Translations under genes and position numbers: made by a program
Assembly: GCF_030150285.1 (NCBI RefSeq)
Contig: NZ_JASLGE010000092.1
Coordinates: 1 to 64,000 of the forward strand
DNA from: Pseudomonas sp.
GTDB lineage: Bacteria > Pseudomonadota > Gammaproteobacteria > Pseudomonadales > Pseudomonadaceae
Direction: 5' to 3'
DNA length: 64,000 nucleotides
Part shown: positions 1 to 8,121 of the stretch, one piece after another
How the letters are laid out: each line of letters starts with the position of its first letter
How positions within the stretch are numbered: the first letter of the stretch is position 1
The notes under the pieces: model-generated
Database searches by the model: none
Seen by the model: only the letters and a program-made list of their open reading frames with translations
What the model was told of the DNA's origin: nothing

Positions 1-189
1 GCGAGCATCGCGCCCGAGCAGTAGCTCGGCGGCAATATCGAGTTCCGTGCTGGTGAATTCGATCACGTAACTGAACGGCTGACTCAGGCACTCCTCGCCC
101 TGAAAGGCCAGCACCTCCAGCGGCACATCGACATTGCGCACATCGAGTTTATGGCGGCTGTGGTCGAAAAAAGGGGTGGGCGTGGGCAT
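1..189 (-). CDS. vgrG: Type VI secretion tip protein VgrG (TssI), N-terminal fragment
   Basis: Only the first 63 codons lie in the window; the reading frame stays open to base 1. The protein begins MPTPTPFFDHSRHKLDVRN and continues with FQGEECLSQPFSYVIEFTS, which matches the conserved start of the VgrG gp27-like base domain. VgrG trimers form the puncturing tip of the type VI secretion needle and carry effectors out of the cell. The ATG at 189 follows an AGGA-type ribosome site about ten bases upstream. The effector-carrying C terminus is outside the window, so any specialised extension cannot be judged. The next gene upstream on the same strand is a lipoprotein 329 bp away, so vgrG probably has its own promoter in that gap. 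Confidence 0.85.
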   Translation of the reverse strand, partial: MPTPTPFFDHSRHKLDVRNVDVPLEVLAFQGEECLSQPFSYVIEFTSTELDIAAELLLGRDAR

Positions 190-518
190 CGGCTACATCC
201 TGGCGTAAACACTTCAGCGGGCCGGTGGAGCGTGCAGATACATGCTCCCTACAGGACGCTTAAAGTTTCATGCCAAGGGGGTAAAAGGATGTAGGGGCTT
301 TCCTATTGTTTGGAAAGACTTGAGGGGTTTTATCAAAAGCCGGTTGAATCACGTTAAAAGGCTCGCAAGCGTCACGCGGAACAGAAAGGGGCCTTAGTGG
401 CCTGATCTCTAAGAGATGGGGGGATTACCGGTGCCGTTTCTGGGCTGCACGGTCGAAGCCTTCTTCATCGACAACCGTGAAAAGGCTTTGAGCCGCCGCC
501 GATGGCGACGGCTCGACA
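190..518. other. Intergenic region upstream of vgrG
   Basis: This 329-bp gap separates vgrG from the lipoprotein gene. It must hold the vgrG promoter on the minus strand. Apart from the hairpin at 490-514 I see no convincing gene, RNA or repeat in it. Confidence 0.4.
490..514 (-). terminator. Hairpin downstream of the lipoprotein gene
   Basis: An 11-bp stem (GAGCCGTCGCC paired with GGCGGCGGCTC, one G-T pair) with a three-base loop lies five bases beyond the lipoprotein stop codon. On the minus strand it is followed by AAAGCCTTTT, so the T tract is short and displaced. It is a plausible but weak intrinsic terminator. Confidence 0.4.
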
Positions 519-1619
519 TCATTGAATCCCCGTAGCTTCGACTAGTGACGTCACATCGAGTACAACGCCATTGGGCAGGCTGCCCGCCGGCTCATTGGTA
601 ACAACGGACTCAGCAATCGTAGAAATAGCCAGGTCTGCAGCCGCCACGGCGGCAGTCGCTGTGGCATTGGAGGCCGCCGCCGCGGCTGCGGTTTCAGCAC
701 TCAGCTCTGCAACAACGGCCGTCGCCGCGGCGTTATTGGCAGCAACAATAGCGGCCTTGCTGGGTGCAGCCCGACCACGAGGCGCAACACTGTCAGCAAT
801 ATGTGCAGCGTCTTTTGCACTATTGGCAGCCGTGAGCGCGGTGGTCGCAGCGGTTACTTCAGCCGCTTTAGCGGCCGCAGCCGCTTTGGCGGCTGAAGCC
901 GCAGCCACGAGTGCGCTATTCAAGTTATTTTCAGTGATTGCCTTGCCTCGAAACCCGACATACAGCCCTTTGCTGGACATTGTTTTATCGGTTGCGCCTG
1001 TGTAATTAACCCCCAACTTGGCCAAGATTATTTTCTCCACTTCCGGGGGCAACTTAATCGACGCGCCTGCGTGGCCACCGCTATAAATATTGTAAGCCAC
1101 ATCATAAGAATACATGTGCATCGGGATATAGAGTTTGACATCCTTTTCACCCTCCCTGAGCACCTCAACATCGGCGGCGCAGGTCGTTGAATGAATACTC
1201 TGCAGCACTTCAGAAATACTGATATCCGGCAATGAATAGACCTTGCCATTGGAAAGATCAAGCCTGACCCCGTACTTCGTCGCATACCTTGCATCCAGGC
1301 CACCAAGATCGTTGTTTTCCAATTCAACATCAAAGCTCGCCACAGACTCTCTAATGAATGTCGTATCTGCCGTATCGCTGACGACTCTAGCCGCCTTGAT
1401 CCTGTCCTCACTCAGCCCCGTCAGCTTTGTTGCCGAGCACACCTGCTCAAAATTACTGCCTTTCTTGGCCATAAACAAACTGTAGGGATGGCCCTCATTA
1501 CTGGAGGGTATAAACACGTTGGGGATCTGTAATTCGTCTCTGACAAACGATTCATAGGTATGCTGGCAGCCACTTACAAAAACAATGCCCACTAACAGTA
1601 CTGGCTTTATTGTTTTCAT
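519..1619 (-). CDS. Alanine-rich lipoprotein of unknown function
   Basis: The 366-residue product starts at the internal ATG 1619 because MKTIKPVLLVGIVFVSGC is a clean lipoprotein signal with lipobox VSGC (Cys18). Upstream codons in the same frame do not fit a signal peptide. Residues 30 to 230 form a mixed domain that I do not recognise. From about residue 231 to 340 the sequence becomes extremely alanine-rich, with repeated AAKAA, AAATA and AAAAAA runs. This is likely a long helical or coiled-coil segment, reminiscent of periplasm-spanning Lpp-type proteins. It then ends in a short non-repetitive tail. It lies upstream of vgrG on the same strand with 329 bp between them, so a type VI link is possible but unproven. 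No function is assigned. Confidence 0.75.
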   Translation of the reverse strand: MKTIKPVLLVGIVFVSGCQHTYESFVRDELQIPNVFIPSSNEGHPYSLFMAKKGSNFEQVCSATKLTGLSEDRIKAARVVSDTADTTFIRESVASFDVELENNDLGGLDARYATKYGVRLDLSNGKVYSLPDISISEVLQSIHSTTCAADVEVLREGEKDVKLYIPMHMYSYDVAYNIYSGGHAGASIKLPPEVEKIILAKLGVNYTGATDKTMSSKGLYVGFRGKAITENNLNSALVAAASAAKAAAAAKAAEVTAATTALTAANSAKDAAHIADSVAPRGRAAPSKAAIVAANNAAATAVVAELSAETAAAAAASNATATAAVAAADLAISTIAESVVTNEPAGSLPNGVVLDVTSLVEATGIQ

Positions 1620-1907
1620 CGAGCAATCCCCAACCGCAATTGGTTTGGTGAGGTGATGCAGGGTTAAATAACCCCGCATTTAAAACAGTATGACGCCCAG
1701 CGCATCGCTGCAAAATCGCCTGCTGAAAATGCATCACGGCATCGAAAAAATAATAGTCCACAACGGGCTGCCCTGCTCATCCAGGCAGGTTTTTGAGTTG
1801 CTCCTCTTCAGGCCTCCCCACGTGCCAGGCGATGGACAGTCCAAGCGTGCCCTACCCATGCGCCCGCGATAGAAATCTTCACGTTCGATAATGCGACGCC
1901 GTTAACT
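1620..1907. other. Gap upstream of the lipoprotein gene
   Basis: This 288-bp stretch has no convincing gene. A minus-strand open frame ending in a short hydrophilic peptide runs through 1690-1760, but it lacks a ribosome site and overlaps the lipoprotein start in another frame. The lipoprotein promoter must lie here. Confidence 0.3.
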
Positions 1908-2543
1908 TCAAATAGTCTGCCCGAACTTGAGGGAAGCACGTTGGCGCAAGGCCGTTATCGCCTCACGCACAGCGGTTGCATCTGTCAGGGTTGATAAACA
2001 CAGGGCCTCACCATAGGCGCGGTAGCCAGGGTTATCATCACACAAGGCAACCTCCCCCAAGGGCGGGTAATGGGTCTTGGCCCATACGTGGCTGTACCAA
2101 TTATGTTGCCCTTCTCGAGGGGTATCACACAGAAAGAAAAAAATGCGCAACTCACTGCGACTGTGTTCTACCGAGTGCTCGGGTTCATTGTCCTCACCAT
2201 TCCCGGTATCGCTTCGCACCCAGACATCAATTAACAGATCACCGGTGTGGTGGTGATGAAAAGAGTCTTCCTGACCATTATCACGAAGCCACAGCACTGA
2301 TAGATCGTTGAACGGCAAAAATCGTTGGCCTGCGCTATGACTGGCCTCAAGCGCTTCCAGGCGACGTGGCAGCTTATTTCGGAAGAATTGGTAATAGTAA
2401 TCTGCGCCCAGTTCCTTTTGAATAAATCCCAACAGCTCCAACATCCGCTGCTGATAATCGCCTAACAGGCGATAGGCTTTTCGCACATCCAACAGTGCCT
2501 CATCAATAGCGCCCAGGGGGGTACTCAAGATATAAAACTCCAT
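1908..2543 (-). CDS. Conserved-looking hypothetical protein, partner of the nuclease-like gene
   Basis: The 211-residue protein has no signal peptide or membrane segment. It is acidic, with a histidine run (HHHH near residue 97), tryptophan- and aromatic-rich strands such as DLLIDVWVRSD and ELRIFFFLCD, and a helical N terminus (LLDVRKAYRLLGDYQQRMLELLGF). I do not recognise a family. Its start overlaps the end of the upstream nuclease-like gene by 19 bp (2525-2543) and no ribosome site is visible before the ATG, which suggests translational coupling. The tight pairing implies that the two products act together, for example as nuclease and regulator, inhibitor or target-recognition subunit. This is inference from arrangement only. 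Confidence 0.65.
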   Translation of the reverse strand: MEFYILSTPLGAIDEALLDVRKAYRLLGDYQQRMLELLGFIQKELGADYYYQFFRNKLPRRLEALEASHSAGQRFLPFNDLSVLWLRDNGQEDSFHHHHTGDLLIDVWVRSDTGNGEDNEPEHSVEHSRSELRIFFFLCDTPREGQHNWYSHVWAKTHYPPLGEVALCDDNPGYRAYGEALCLSTLTDATAVREAITALRQRASLKFGQTI

Positions 2544-3349
2544 TGTTTTTTTTGAAAAGTGGCATGCGCGATACCCGGCGCACGCAACTGAGAGAGCGGC
2601 TTGTGGATCGCGCGAAGTTCTGAAAAAGGCGTACTGACTGCTGCATTAAAATCATACACGGGGAATGGTTCTGGCCGAATGGAGACGGGCTTGAGTTGGC
2701 CTAGCCAGCAACTGGCCTGGGTGCGAAGGCCATGCCATTCAAACGTTGAGGCGATATCGTCCAACAACCGTTTTAACCCGGGCGCGCTGTCTTTACTGAC
2801 CTCACCCACAGTGGCCTCTAATGCTTGATAGAGGTTGTACCAACTTCGGCACACCAGCTCGTAATCCAGGCTGGTACGATCCAGTTTCTGATCAATTTCG
2901 CCCCTGAGCCGTACAGCTGTTTCTTGCGAATAGTCCACCAGGCCACCGACGGTGAGCAGCAGAACATTATCCCCAATATATTCACACTCCCAGCCGGCCT
3001 TGAGTTCATTGGCTAACTGCGCGGCGTACTGCTGCTGGCTGTCGTCATAACGTTTGGCTTCAACCAGCACAGTGCGCTCACTTCCATACAACACCACATC
3101 AGGCTCAATACGCTTTTCGCCAAGCGTCCATGATGGCCAAAACTCTATCGAACTCAGGCTTCCGACAGGCTCTTGCACCCCCAACAGGTAGTCAAAAAAT
3201 GTGGCGCACACCGACTCTGGAAGGTAAGCAATGCGTTCAAACACCGTGGCGGTGAGTAAATCCTCAGCACCCTGCGCACTCCCCAGAATGAGCGGCTTAC
3301 CGGCTACGCCACTTCCTCGGCGCTTTCCATTCAATACGGCAGCAAGCAT
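2525..3349 (-). CDS. PD-(D/E)XK nuclease-like protein
   Basis: The 274-residue product carries the signature of a PD-(D/E)XK nuclease core. A helix with Glu39 (VFERIAYL) is followed by IEPDVVLYG (Asp84), then VLVEAKRYDD (Glu97-x-Lys99), then a QxxxAxQL helix around residues 107 to 115. The family cuts DNA or RNA with a metal ion bound by the Asp and Glu. The remaining 150 residues, including two tryptophan-containing segments, are unassigned. The ATG at 3349 has a good AGGAG site six bases upstream. It is the first gene of a two-gene unit with the 211-residue protein that follows. Such pairs occur among restriction and anti-phage systems, but no methylase, helicase or ATPase is adjacent, so a defence role is only a hypothesis. 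Confidence 0.65.
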   Translation of the reverse strand: MLAAVLNGKRRGSGVAGKPLILGSAQGAEDLLTATVFERIAYLPESVCATFFDYLLGVQEPVGSLSSIEFWPSWTLGEKRIEPDVVLYGSERTVLVEAKRYDDSQQQYAAQLANELKAGWECEYIGDNVLLLTVGGLVDYSQETAVRLRGEIDQKLDRTSLDYELVCRSWYNLYQALEATVGEVSKDSAPGLKRLLDDIASTFEWHGLRTQASCWLGQLKPVSIRPEPFPVYDFNAAVSTPFSELRAIHKPLSQLRAPGIAHATFQKKQWSFIS

Positions 3350-3430
3350 GCAATCTCCTATTATTGGTTAAACGCGCAGCGTTAGCGCCTCGGGCGAACA
3401 GTGTGAGACTTGGCCCCTCAACCACCCAGG

Positions 3431-3555
3431 TCACGACCCTACGCCCTCTGCCGGGTATCCACACAAGCGCTTTTCCATCGGTTGATAGACCAGGCCGGCG
3501 AACTCGCTCACGTCACCTGCCAGGACAAAGCCGTAGCGTTCATAGGCCGGCACCG
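3431..3555 (-). pseudogene. C-terminal remnant of a GNAT acetyltransferase
   Basis: Reading the minus strand from about 3555 gives VPAYERYGFVLAGD, then EFAGLVYQPMEKRL, then a stop at 3431-3433. This is the typical last strand and tail of a GNAT N-acetyltransferase (Y-E-R-x-GF, then P-M-x-K). The sequence before it does not continue as an acetyltransferase and no start or acetyl-CoA loop is found, so only the end of the gene survives. The call rests on a short motif. Confidence 0.45.
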
Positions 3556-3847
3556 AAGACAGCGAAGTGCCCCCCACTCTACGCGCCGTGCCCGAACTTG
3601 ATTACTACGACCGCCGCTCGGTATCGCTCCCGGTGCACATCACCCCGCTGGCGGACTGGAACATCATAATGGCCAAACAGGGGCTAATCATGCCGCTGGC
3701 GTTCCGAATAAGGGACGCGATTTCGTCGTTATTCGGCGTAAAGCGCATCGGCGGGTTCTCTGGCACCGCGCGCAAAACGGTAGCGGTGGGCGAATATCTG
3801 GATTTGCGCCGGCCTTCTCCCGGCCTCATGACCAAGGCCTGGCCCCT
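3556..3847. other. Non-coding or decayed stretch between a GNAT remnant and the PEP-mutase-like gene
   Basis: Together with the remnant before it, the interval 3350-3847 has no intact gene. Short open frames exist on both strands here but none has a ribosome site or recognisable protein. It looks like a scar of gene loss. Confidence 0.3.
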
Positions 3848-4663
3848 TCAGCGCATCACCTCGTCCAGTGCCTTAAAACCCAACGCGCGTTGGGTAAAGT
3901 CGAAACCGTCAGGTTGCTCAAGGCCCCTCAATACGCCAGAGATCTGCGCATAGGCCGTTCGAAACAGCGCGCTGCCCAGGCTGATCCGTCGCACCTTTGC
4001 CACCCTGAGCTGCTCCAGGGTCATGCCGGCCACCGGCAGCACATTGAGGGGTTTGGTCAGGGCGTCTTGCACCGCTCGAACATCCGCTATCGACTTCAGG
4101 CCCGGGGCGAACAGGCAATCCGCCCCGGCCGCTTCAAAGGCCGTCAGGCGCGCAATCACTTCGCTGAGCGAGTACTCATGCGCGCCCAGCAGGTAATCGG
4201 TTCTGGCGGTGACGATAAAATCACGGTCCAGGCTGTGTGCCGCTTCGCATGCGGCGCGCACTCGTTCACAGGCCTCTTCCCGGGCAAAGAACAGCGGGCC
4301 GGAAGGGTCTGCATAACTGCAGATATCTTCGATTGAGCCACCGGCACAGCCGATGTTCACGGCACGCCTGAAGGTGGCCTCAATGCCTGCCAGGTTGTCG
4401 GCCAAACCATTTTCCAGGTCTGCGCTGACCGGCACCTGCACGGCCTGGACGATACGCTCGATCGCCGTAAACCGCTGTTCGTTGGCCATGTGCGGCGATG
4501 AATCACGATACCCCTGGGCGTAACCAATGCCGGCACTGGTGGTGCCCACGCTGCTATAGCCCAAACTTTCAATCAACCGGGCGCTGCCCTCACACCACGC
4601 GTTGGGCATGACAAAAAGCGGCTCGGCGGCATGTAACGCGTTGAATCGTTGGCTGGTACTCAT
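3848..4663 (-). CDS. Isocitrate lyase/phosphoenolpyruvate mutase family enzyme
   Basis: The 271-residue protein fits the single-domain PEP mutase/isocitrate lyase superfamily. It has a TIM-barrel layout with LFVMPNAWCEGSARLIESLG at the N terminus, SAGIGYAQGY, the Mg-binding strand VPVSADLENGL (Asp and Glu ligands), SIEDICSY, FIVTARTDYLL and the final RISLGSAL strand. The lyase signature KKCGH is absent, as in the phosphonomutase/carboxyvinyl-carboxyphosphonate branch. The exact C-C or P-C bond acted on cannot be deduced. The ATG at 4663 has GAGGAGG seven bases upstream; a GTG one codon earlier is less well placed. The neighbours, a LysE exporter and its regulator, do not define its role. Confidence 0.8.
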   Translation of the reverse strand: MSTSQRFNALHAAEPLFVMPNAWCEGSARLIESLGYSSVGTTSAGIGYAQGYRDSSPHMANEQRFTAIERIVQAVQVPVSADLENGLADNLAGIEATFRRAVNIGCAGGSIEDICSYADPSGPLFFAREEACERVRAACEAAHSLDRDFIVTARTDYLLGAHEYSLSEVIARLTAFEAAGADCLFAPGLKSIADVRAVQDALTKPLNVLPVAGMTLEQLRVAKVRRISLGSALFRTAYAQISGVLRGLEQPDGFDFTQRALGFKALDEVMR

Positions 4664-4700
4664 CACGCTTCCTCCTCAATAAAACCAAGGCCATTTCAAC

Positions 4701-5318
4701 TCAGCCCGAATGCATATCGGCCACCAACAGCACGCCGAAGCCTACGAGTAAACCGCCAAATACCCGGTCAATCCAGTGCCGCGCGGCCATTAGTTTATCC
4801 CGCACTTTGGCGGTTGAGAAAAACAGGGCGACAACGCTGAACCACACAACATGCGCACCCGCGATAAACAGCCCGTATGCCCGTTGCACGCTCGGTGCCG
4901 TATCGGGCTGCACCACCCCCATAAACAGGCTGACGATAAAGATCGAGGTTTTAGGGTTCAACGCGTTGGTCAGAAACCCCGTGCGCAGTGCTGCCCAGTC
5001 CGACAGGGCCGGCGGTGAAACCCCCGGCTGTTGCACGATCGCCCTGGCGCGCAGCATGTTGATGCCCAGGTAAACCAGGTACGCCGCCCCGGCCAGCTTC
5101 AACGCGCCGAATAGCCAGGGCGTTTGTTGCAGTACCAGCCCTAACCCCAACAGGGTGTAGCCCACATGAACCAACACGCCCAGGCCGATGCCCACAGCGG
5201 TCAACACGCCTGCCCGACGCGACAGCAGTAAGCCGTTACGGGACACCATGGCGAAATCCGGCCCTGGACTGATGCACGCCAGGAGTGTAATGGTGATTAC
5301 GACTAGCCATTCGTTCAT
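4701..5318 (-). CDS. LysE/RhtB family amino acid exporter
   Basis: The 205-residue membrane protein begins MNEWLVVITITLLACISPGPDFAMVSRN, the diagnostic start of the LysE/RhtB translocators, including the SPGPD motif in the first helix. About six hydrophobic segments follow, with LNPKTSIFIVSLF (the conserved NPK) near residue 115. These inner-membrane proteins export amino acids such as lysine, homoserine or threonine. The ATG at 5318 has AAAAGG upstream and is preferred over an in-frame codon 14 positions earlier that lacks a site. It is divergent from a GcvA-type LysR gene 66 bp away, which is the likely regulator. Confidence 0.88.
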   Translation of the reverse strand: MNEWLVVITITLLACISPGPDFAMVSRNGLLLSRRAGVLTAVGIGLGVLVHVGYTLLGLGLVLQQTPWLFGALKLAGAAYLVYLGINMLRARAIVQQPGVSPPALSDWAALRTGFLTNALNPKTSIFIVSLFMGVVQPDTAPSVQRAYGLFIAGAHVVWFSVVALFFSTAKVRDKLMAARHWIDRVFGGLLVGFGVLLVADMHSG

Positions 5319-5384
5319 GCTGCGCCTTTTCAAGTGTCGATTGGATGGCACGATAATCAATCATTCAAGGCGCGAGGACTAACG

Positions 5385-6302
5385 ATGAATGCTAACGACA
5401 AGGGTGATTCTGAATCACCTTTTTATGACACTCGCCTACCCTCTTTACTTGCCTTGCGGTGCTTCGAATCTGCGGCACGGCTGGAGAGCTTCGCCCGTGC
5501 GGCAGCCGAACTGCACCTCACACCGGGCGCCATTAGCCGCGCCGTGCGCTTGCTGGAAGAGGACCTGGGTGTTGAGCTGTTTGAGCGACGCAGCCGCAGG
5601 GTGTACCTGACCGAGCCCGGCAAGCACCTGGCAAAAGCCGTCAGTGAAGGGTTTGGGGGGATGAGCCAGGCCATTCGTGCGTTACGCGCTGACGCCCGGC
5701 GCGCGCGTCAGCGTGTACTGTCATGTGAGCCCACACTGCTGATGCGCTGGTTGATCCCGCGCTGGGGCGACTTCAAAGCCCACCATCAAGGGCTGGACAT
5801 TCACTTAGTGGCCGGTGGCGGCCCGTTTTCATTCGACCAGGGGATCGACCTGGCCATTCGGCGGGACGACTTCCCGCGCCCGGCGCATTACCACGCCGAA
5901 CCGCTGTTCAACGAAAAAGTCGGCCCGGTGTGCCGGCCCGACAAGGTTGAACAATGGTTTGACGAACAGCGCACAGGGCTGCGCGCCTGCGCCCCGCAGT
6001 TGCACACCACCAGCCGGCCAACGGCCTGGCAGGAATGGGCGCACGCCAAAGGGCTGCCCACCCCGACCGGGCAGGCGCAAGCGTTCGAGCACTTCTACTT
6101 CAGCATCCAGGCGGCTGTCGCAGGCCTCGGTGTGGCGATCGGGCCGTGGCACCTGGTTCGCGATGATATCCAGAGCGGGGTGCTGGCCGCGCCCTTGGGG
6201 TTTGTTGAGGACGGCTCCCGCTACTGCCTGATCGCGCCCACGGCCCCCAAGCCTGGCAGCCTGGAAATGGATTTATTGCACTGGCTGCAGGCCGTGAACT
6301 GA
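5385..6302 (+). CDS. LysR family transcriptional regulator, GcvA-like
   Basis: The 305-residue protein has an N-terminal winged helix-turn-helix (LLALRCFESAARLESFARAA, then LHLTPGAISRAVRLLEEDLG) and a type 2 periplasmic-binding-fold effector domain. The ALRCFE-type start is typical of the GcvA branch. The ATG at 5385 follows CGAGGAC; a longer frame from 5334 lacks a ribosome site. The gene is divergent from the LysE exporter, the usual arrangement for an exporter and its amino-acid-sensing activator. It converges on the FAD oxidoreductase with only 16 bp between stop codons. Confidence 0.85.
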   Translation: MNANDKGDSESPFYDTRLPSLLALRCFESAARLESFARAAAELHLTPGAISRAVRLLEEDLGVELFERRSRRVYLTEPGKHLAKAVSEGFGGMSQAIRALRADARRARQRVLSCEPTLLMRWLIPRWGDFKAHHQGLDIHLVAGGGPFSFDQGIDLAIRRDDFPRPAHYHAEPLFNEKVGPVCRPDKVEQWFDEQRTGLRACAPQLHTTSRPTAWQEWAHAKGLPTPTGQAQAFEHFYFSIQAAVAGLGVAIGPWHLVRDDIQSGVLAAPLGFVEDGSRYCLIAPTAPKPGSLEMDLLHWLQAVN

Positions 6303-6318
6303 AGCGTGCGGCCCCCGG

Positions 6319-7392
6319 TCACCCCGAAAAAAAACGAGCCGAGCGGCACGGTTCAAGCGCGCTGCAAGCCTGATCGTCAAGGATCTCAGCACTGGCCAGG
6401 CGGCCGACAATGGCGGCCAATGTCACCCCAGGGTGCATGGCGCACACGTAGACACCGGTGACGCGCGGCAGGTAACCAATGATGGGGAGCCTGTCGGCGG
6501 GGATGGGCCGCAGGCCGACGCACGCCATGTCCGGCTCAAGCGTTGCCACCCCACGGAGTTCACGGCGAATGGCACTGGCGGTTCTCAGGGCGATGGCCGC
6601 AGGCTGGTTTTCCGGGGCGTCGTCCACGTAATCTTCAGCCGCCAGCAACGTTCCGGGCGCACCGTGCCGCACTTCCATGTCGGGGCTGGAGATCAGCGTA
6701 CGCACCAGGTCCGGTGTTGCCGTGTAGCGAATGAAAATGGCGGGCGAAGCCTCGATGGGCAAACTCACACCCAGCAACGCGGTCAGCGAGGTGATGCCGG
6801 TTCCGGCAGCCAGCACGACCACATCGGCCGGGATCATGCCCGTGGCGGTCTCGATGCCGATCACCTGGGCGTCCCGGGTGGTAAAGCCCAGCACCCGGGT
6901 CTGCGTGAGTACCTGCGCGCCCTTCGCCACGGCACCGGCCACTAAGGCATGCGTCACGGCGACAGCGTCCAGCGCCCCTTCTTCGGCCACATACACCGCC
7001 TGGCGAGGCGGATGGTTGAGGTTCGGTTCAAGGTCAAGAATCTGCGACCGGGAAACCCGGTTCCCCGCGGCCATGTCTGCCGCAGCGTGCGGGGCTTCGT
7101 GCGGCGTCGTGCCATACGACAAAGCCCCTGCCCAGCGAATATTCAGGCCGGGCAATTGCGTTTCGAGTTGGCGGTACGCCTGCAGGGCCGCACCGCGCAA
7201 GGCCGCGATGGCGTCAGGCCCACGGTGCGAGGTGTTGAGCCAGGCGAACGACGTGCTCGTGACCCCCGAGGCGATATCACCCGCCTCAACCAACGTCACC
7301 GTCGCGCCTTTATCGGCCAGTTGATACGCCAGCGACGCCCCTACAATGCCCGCCCCAACAACCATCACCCGCTTGCCCAGACCCTGCCCCAT
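6319..7392 (-). CDS. FAD-dependent amine/amino-acid oxidoreductase (DadA/DAO family)
   Basis: The 357-residue protein opens with a Rossmann FAD motif, VMVVGAGIVGASLAYQLADKG followed by VTLVEAG, and continues as a D-amino-acid oxidase/glycine oxidase-type fold. The C-terminal strand VYVCAMHPGVTLAAIVGRL is the usual second FAD contact. Substrates of the family are D-amino acids, glycine, sarcosine or related amines. The ATG at 7392 follows GAAGGGAG. An in-frame extension upstream has no ribosome site and is arginine-rich nonsense. It sits 64 bp downstream of the last fimbrial gene on the same strand and may receive read-through, but its function is unrelated. Confidence 0.82.
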   Translation of the reverse strand: MGQGLGKRVMVVGAGIVGASLAYQLADKGATVTLVEAGDIASGVTSTSFAWLNTSHRGPDAIAALRGAALQAYRQLETQLPGLNIRWAGALSYGTTPHEAPHAAADMAAGNRVSRSQILDLEPNLNHPPRQAVYVAEEGALDAVAVTHALVAGAVAKGAQVLTQTRVLGFTTRDAQVIGIETATGMIPADVVVLAAGTGITSLTALLGVSLPIEASPAIFIRYTATPDLVRTLISSPDMEVRHGAPGTLLAAEDYVDDAPENQPAAIALRTASAIRRELRGVATLEPDMACVGLRPIPADRLPIIGYLPRVTGVYVCAMHPGVTLAAIVGRLASAEILDDQACSALEPCRSARFFSG

Positions 7393-7456
7393 ATCACGCT
7401 CCCTTCTGTCGAACGGACAAGGGTACGACAGATAGCCCACATTTCGTATGCGTCTA

Positions 7457-8113
7457 TCACCGGGTGCCTGAGCAGCCTGGATGCTCTGGAATGAGGATGC
7501 TCGCACCTTTGATAACGATCGGCACGCCCGGGTACACATTGAACGGTTCACTGGGCTGGCCATTGACGCTAACGCCTTTGACCTGGGAGCGGGTGTTGCC
7601 GGTGGCGATAAACCGGGCACCGCCAACCTCACAGGTGACCTGAACGTGTGCCGTTTGTTGAGACGGCAGGTGACGCACCAACGCGCTGAAGGCGAGGTTC
7701 ACCGCCACCTTACCGACAACGGTCGGTTGCTGCGGGGCCAGCGGGTTCAGGACCGGTGTGACGTCGAGCCGATAAACCTGCTCCTGCTCCACGCGCTCAA
7801 GGGGTTTGACGATGATGGTTTTGCTTTGGCCGGGGCCCAGCATCAGTTTGAACGGGTAAGCAAATAACCGGGGCTGACTGACCAGCGTGATGGGCTCAAG
7901 GCGCTCATCGGCCAGTTCAACCCCAGGGTTGAGCAGGCGCGAGAGCGCAATCGACACGTACTCGTCGCGCTCGCCGTTGTTGGTGACGTCAACCGTGATG
8001 GGCGTGCTCCCGACACGCGCCACCTGGGGCTGAACATCAATCAGCGCGAACGCAGGCAGGGCCAGCGCAAGGCAACTCAGGGCGCTAAAAAAACGCGGAA
8101 AAAGGTATTTCAT
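7457..8113 (-). CDS. Periplasmic fimbrial chaperone, third of the CS1-type operon
   Basis: The 218-residue protein has a signal peptide (MKYLFPRFFSALSCLALALPAFA) and an immunoglobulin-like chaperone domain with GQSKTIIVKP (G1-strand region) and VYRLDVTPVL. A second domain follows (HVQVTCEVGGARFIATGN, then PGVPIVIKGASIL). This two-domain plan matches the chaperones of CS1/alpha fimbriae. Such chaperones hold pilin subunits by donor-strand complementation in the periplasm. The ATG at 8113 has GAGGG nine bases upstream. The gene follows the second pilin with a ten-base overlap-free junction and is the last gene of the fimbrial operon. Its presence next to the second pilin suggests that it serves that subunit. 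Confidence 0.8.
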   Translation of the reverse strand: MKYLFPRFFSALSCLALALPAFALIDVQPQVARVGSTPITVDVTNNGERDEYVSIALSRLLNPGVELADERLEPITLVSQPRLFAYPFKLMLGPGQSKTIIVKPLERVEQEQVYRLDVTPVLNPLAPQQPTVVGKVAVNLAFSALVRHLPSQQTAHVQVTCEVGGARFIATGNTRSQVKGVSVNGQPSEPFNVYPGVPIVIKGASILIPEHPGCSGTR

Positions 8114-8121
8114 GGCAGCCC

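Noticed and set aside
571..1005. Alanine-rich plus-strand frame inside the lipoprotein gene
   Set aside because: Repeated GCN/NGC codons give alanine-rich peptides in several frames; the minus strand has the signal peptide and lipobox.
1552..1761. A 69-codon minus-strand frame before the lipoprotein
   Set aside because: It overlaps the lipoprotein signal peptide in another frame and lacks a ribosome site.
3567..3953. A 128-codon plus-strand frame in the gene-poor stretch
   Set aside because: No motif or ribosome site, and it runs into the end of the PEP-mutase-like gene on the other strand.
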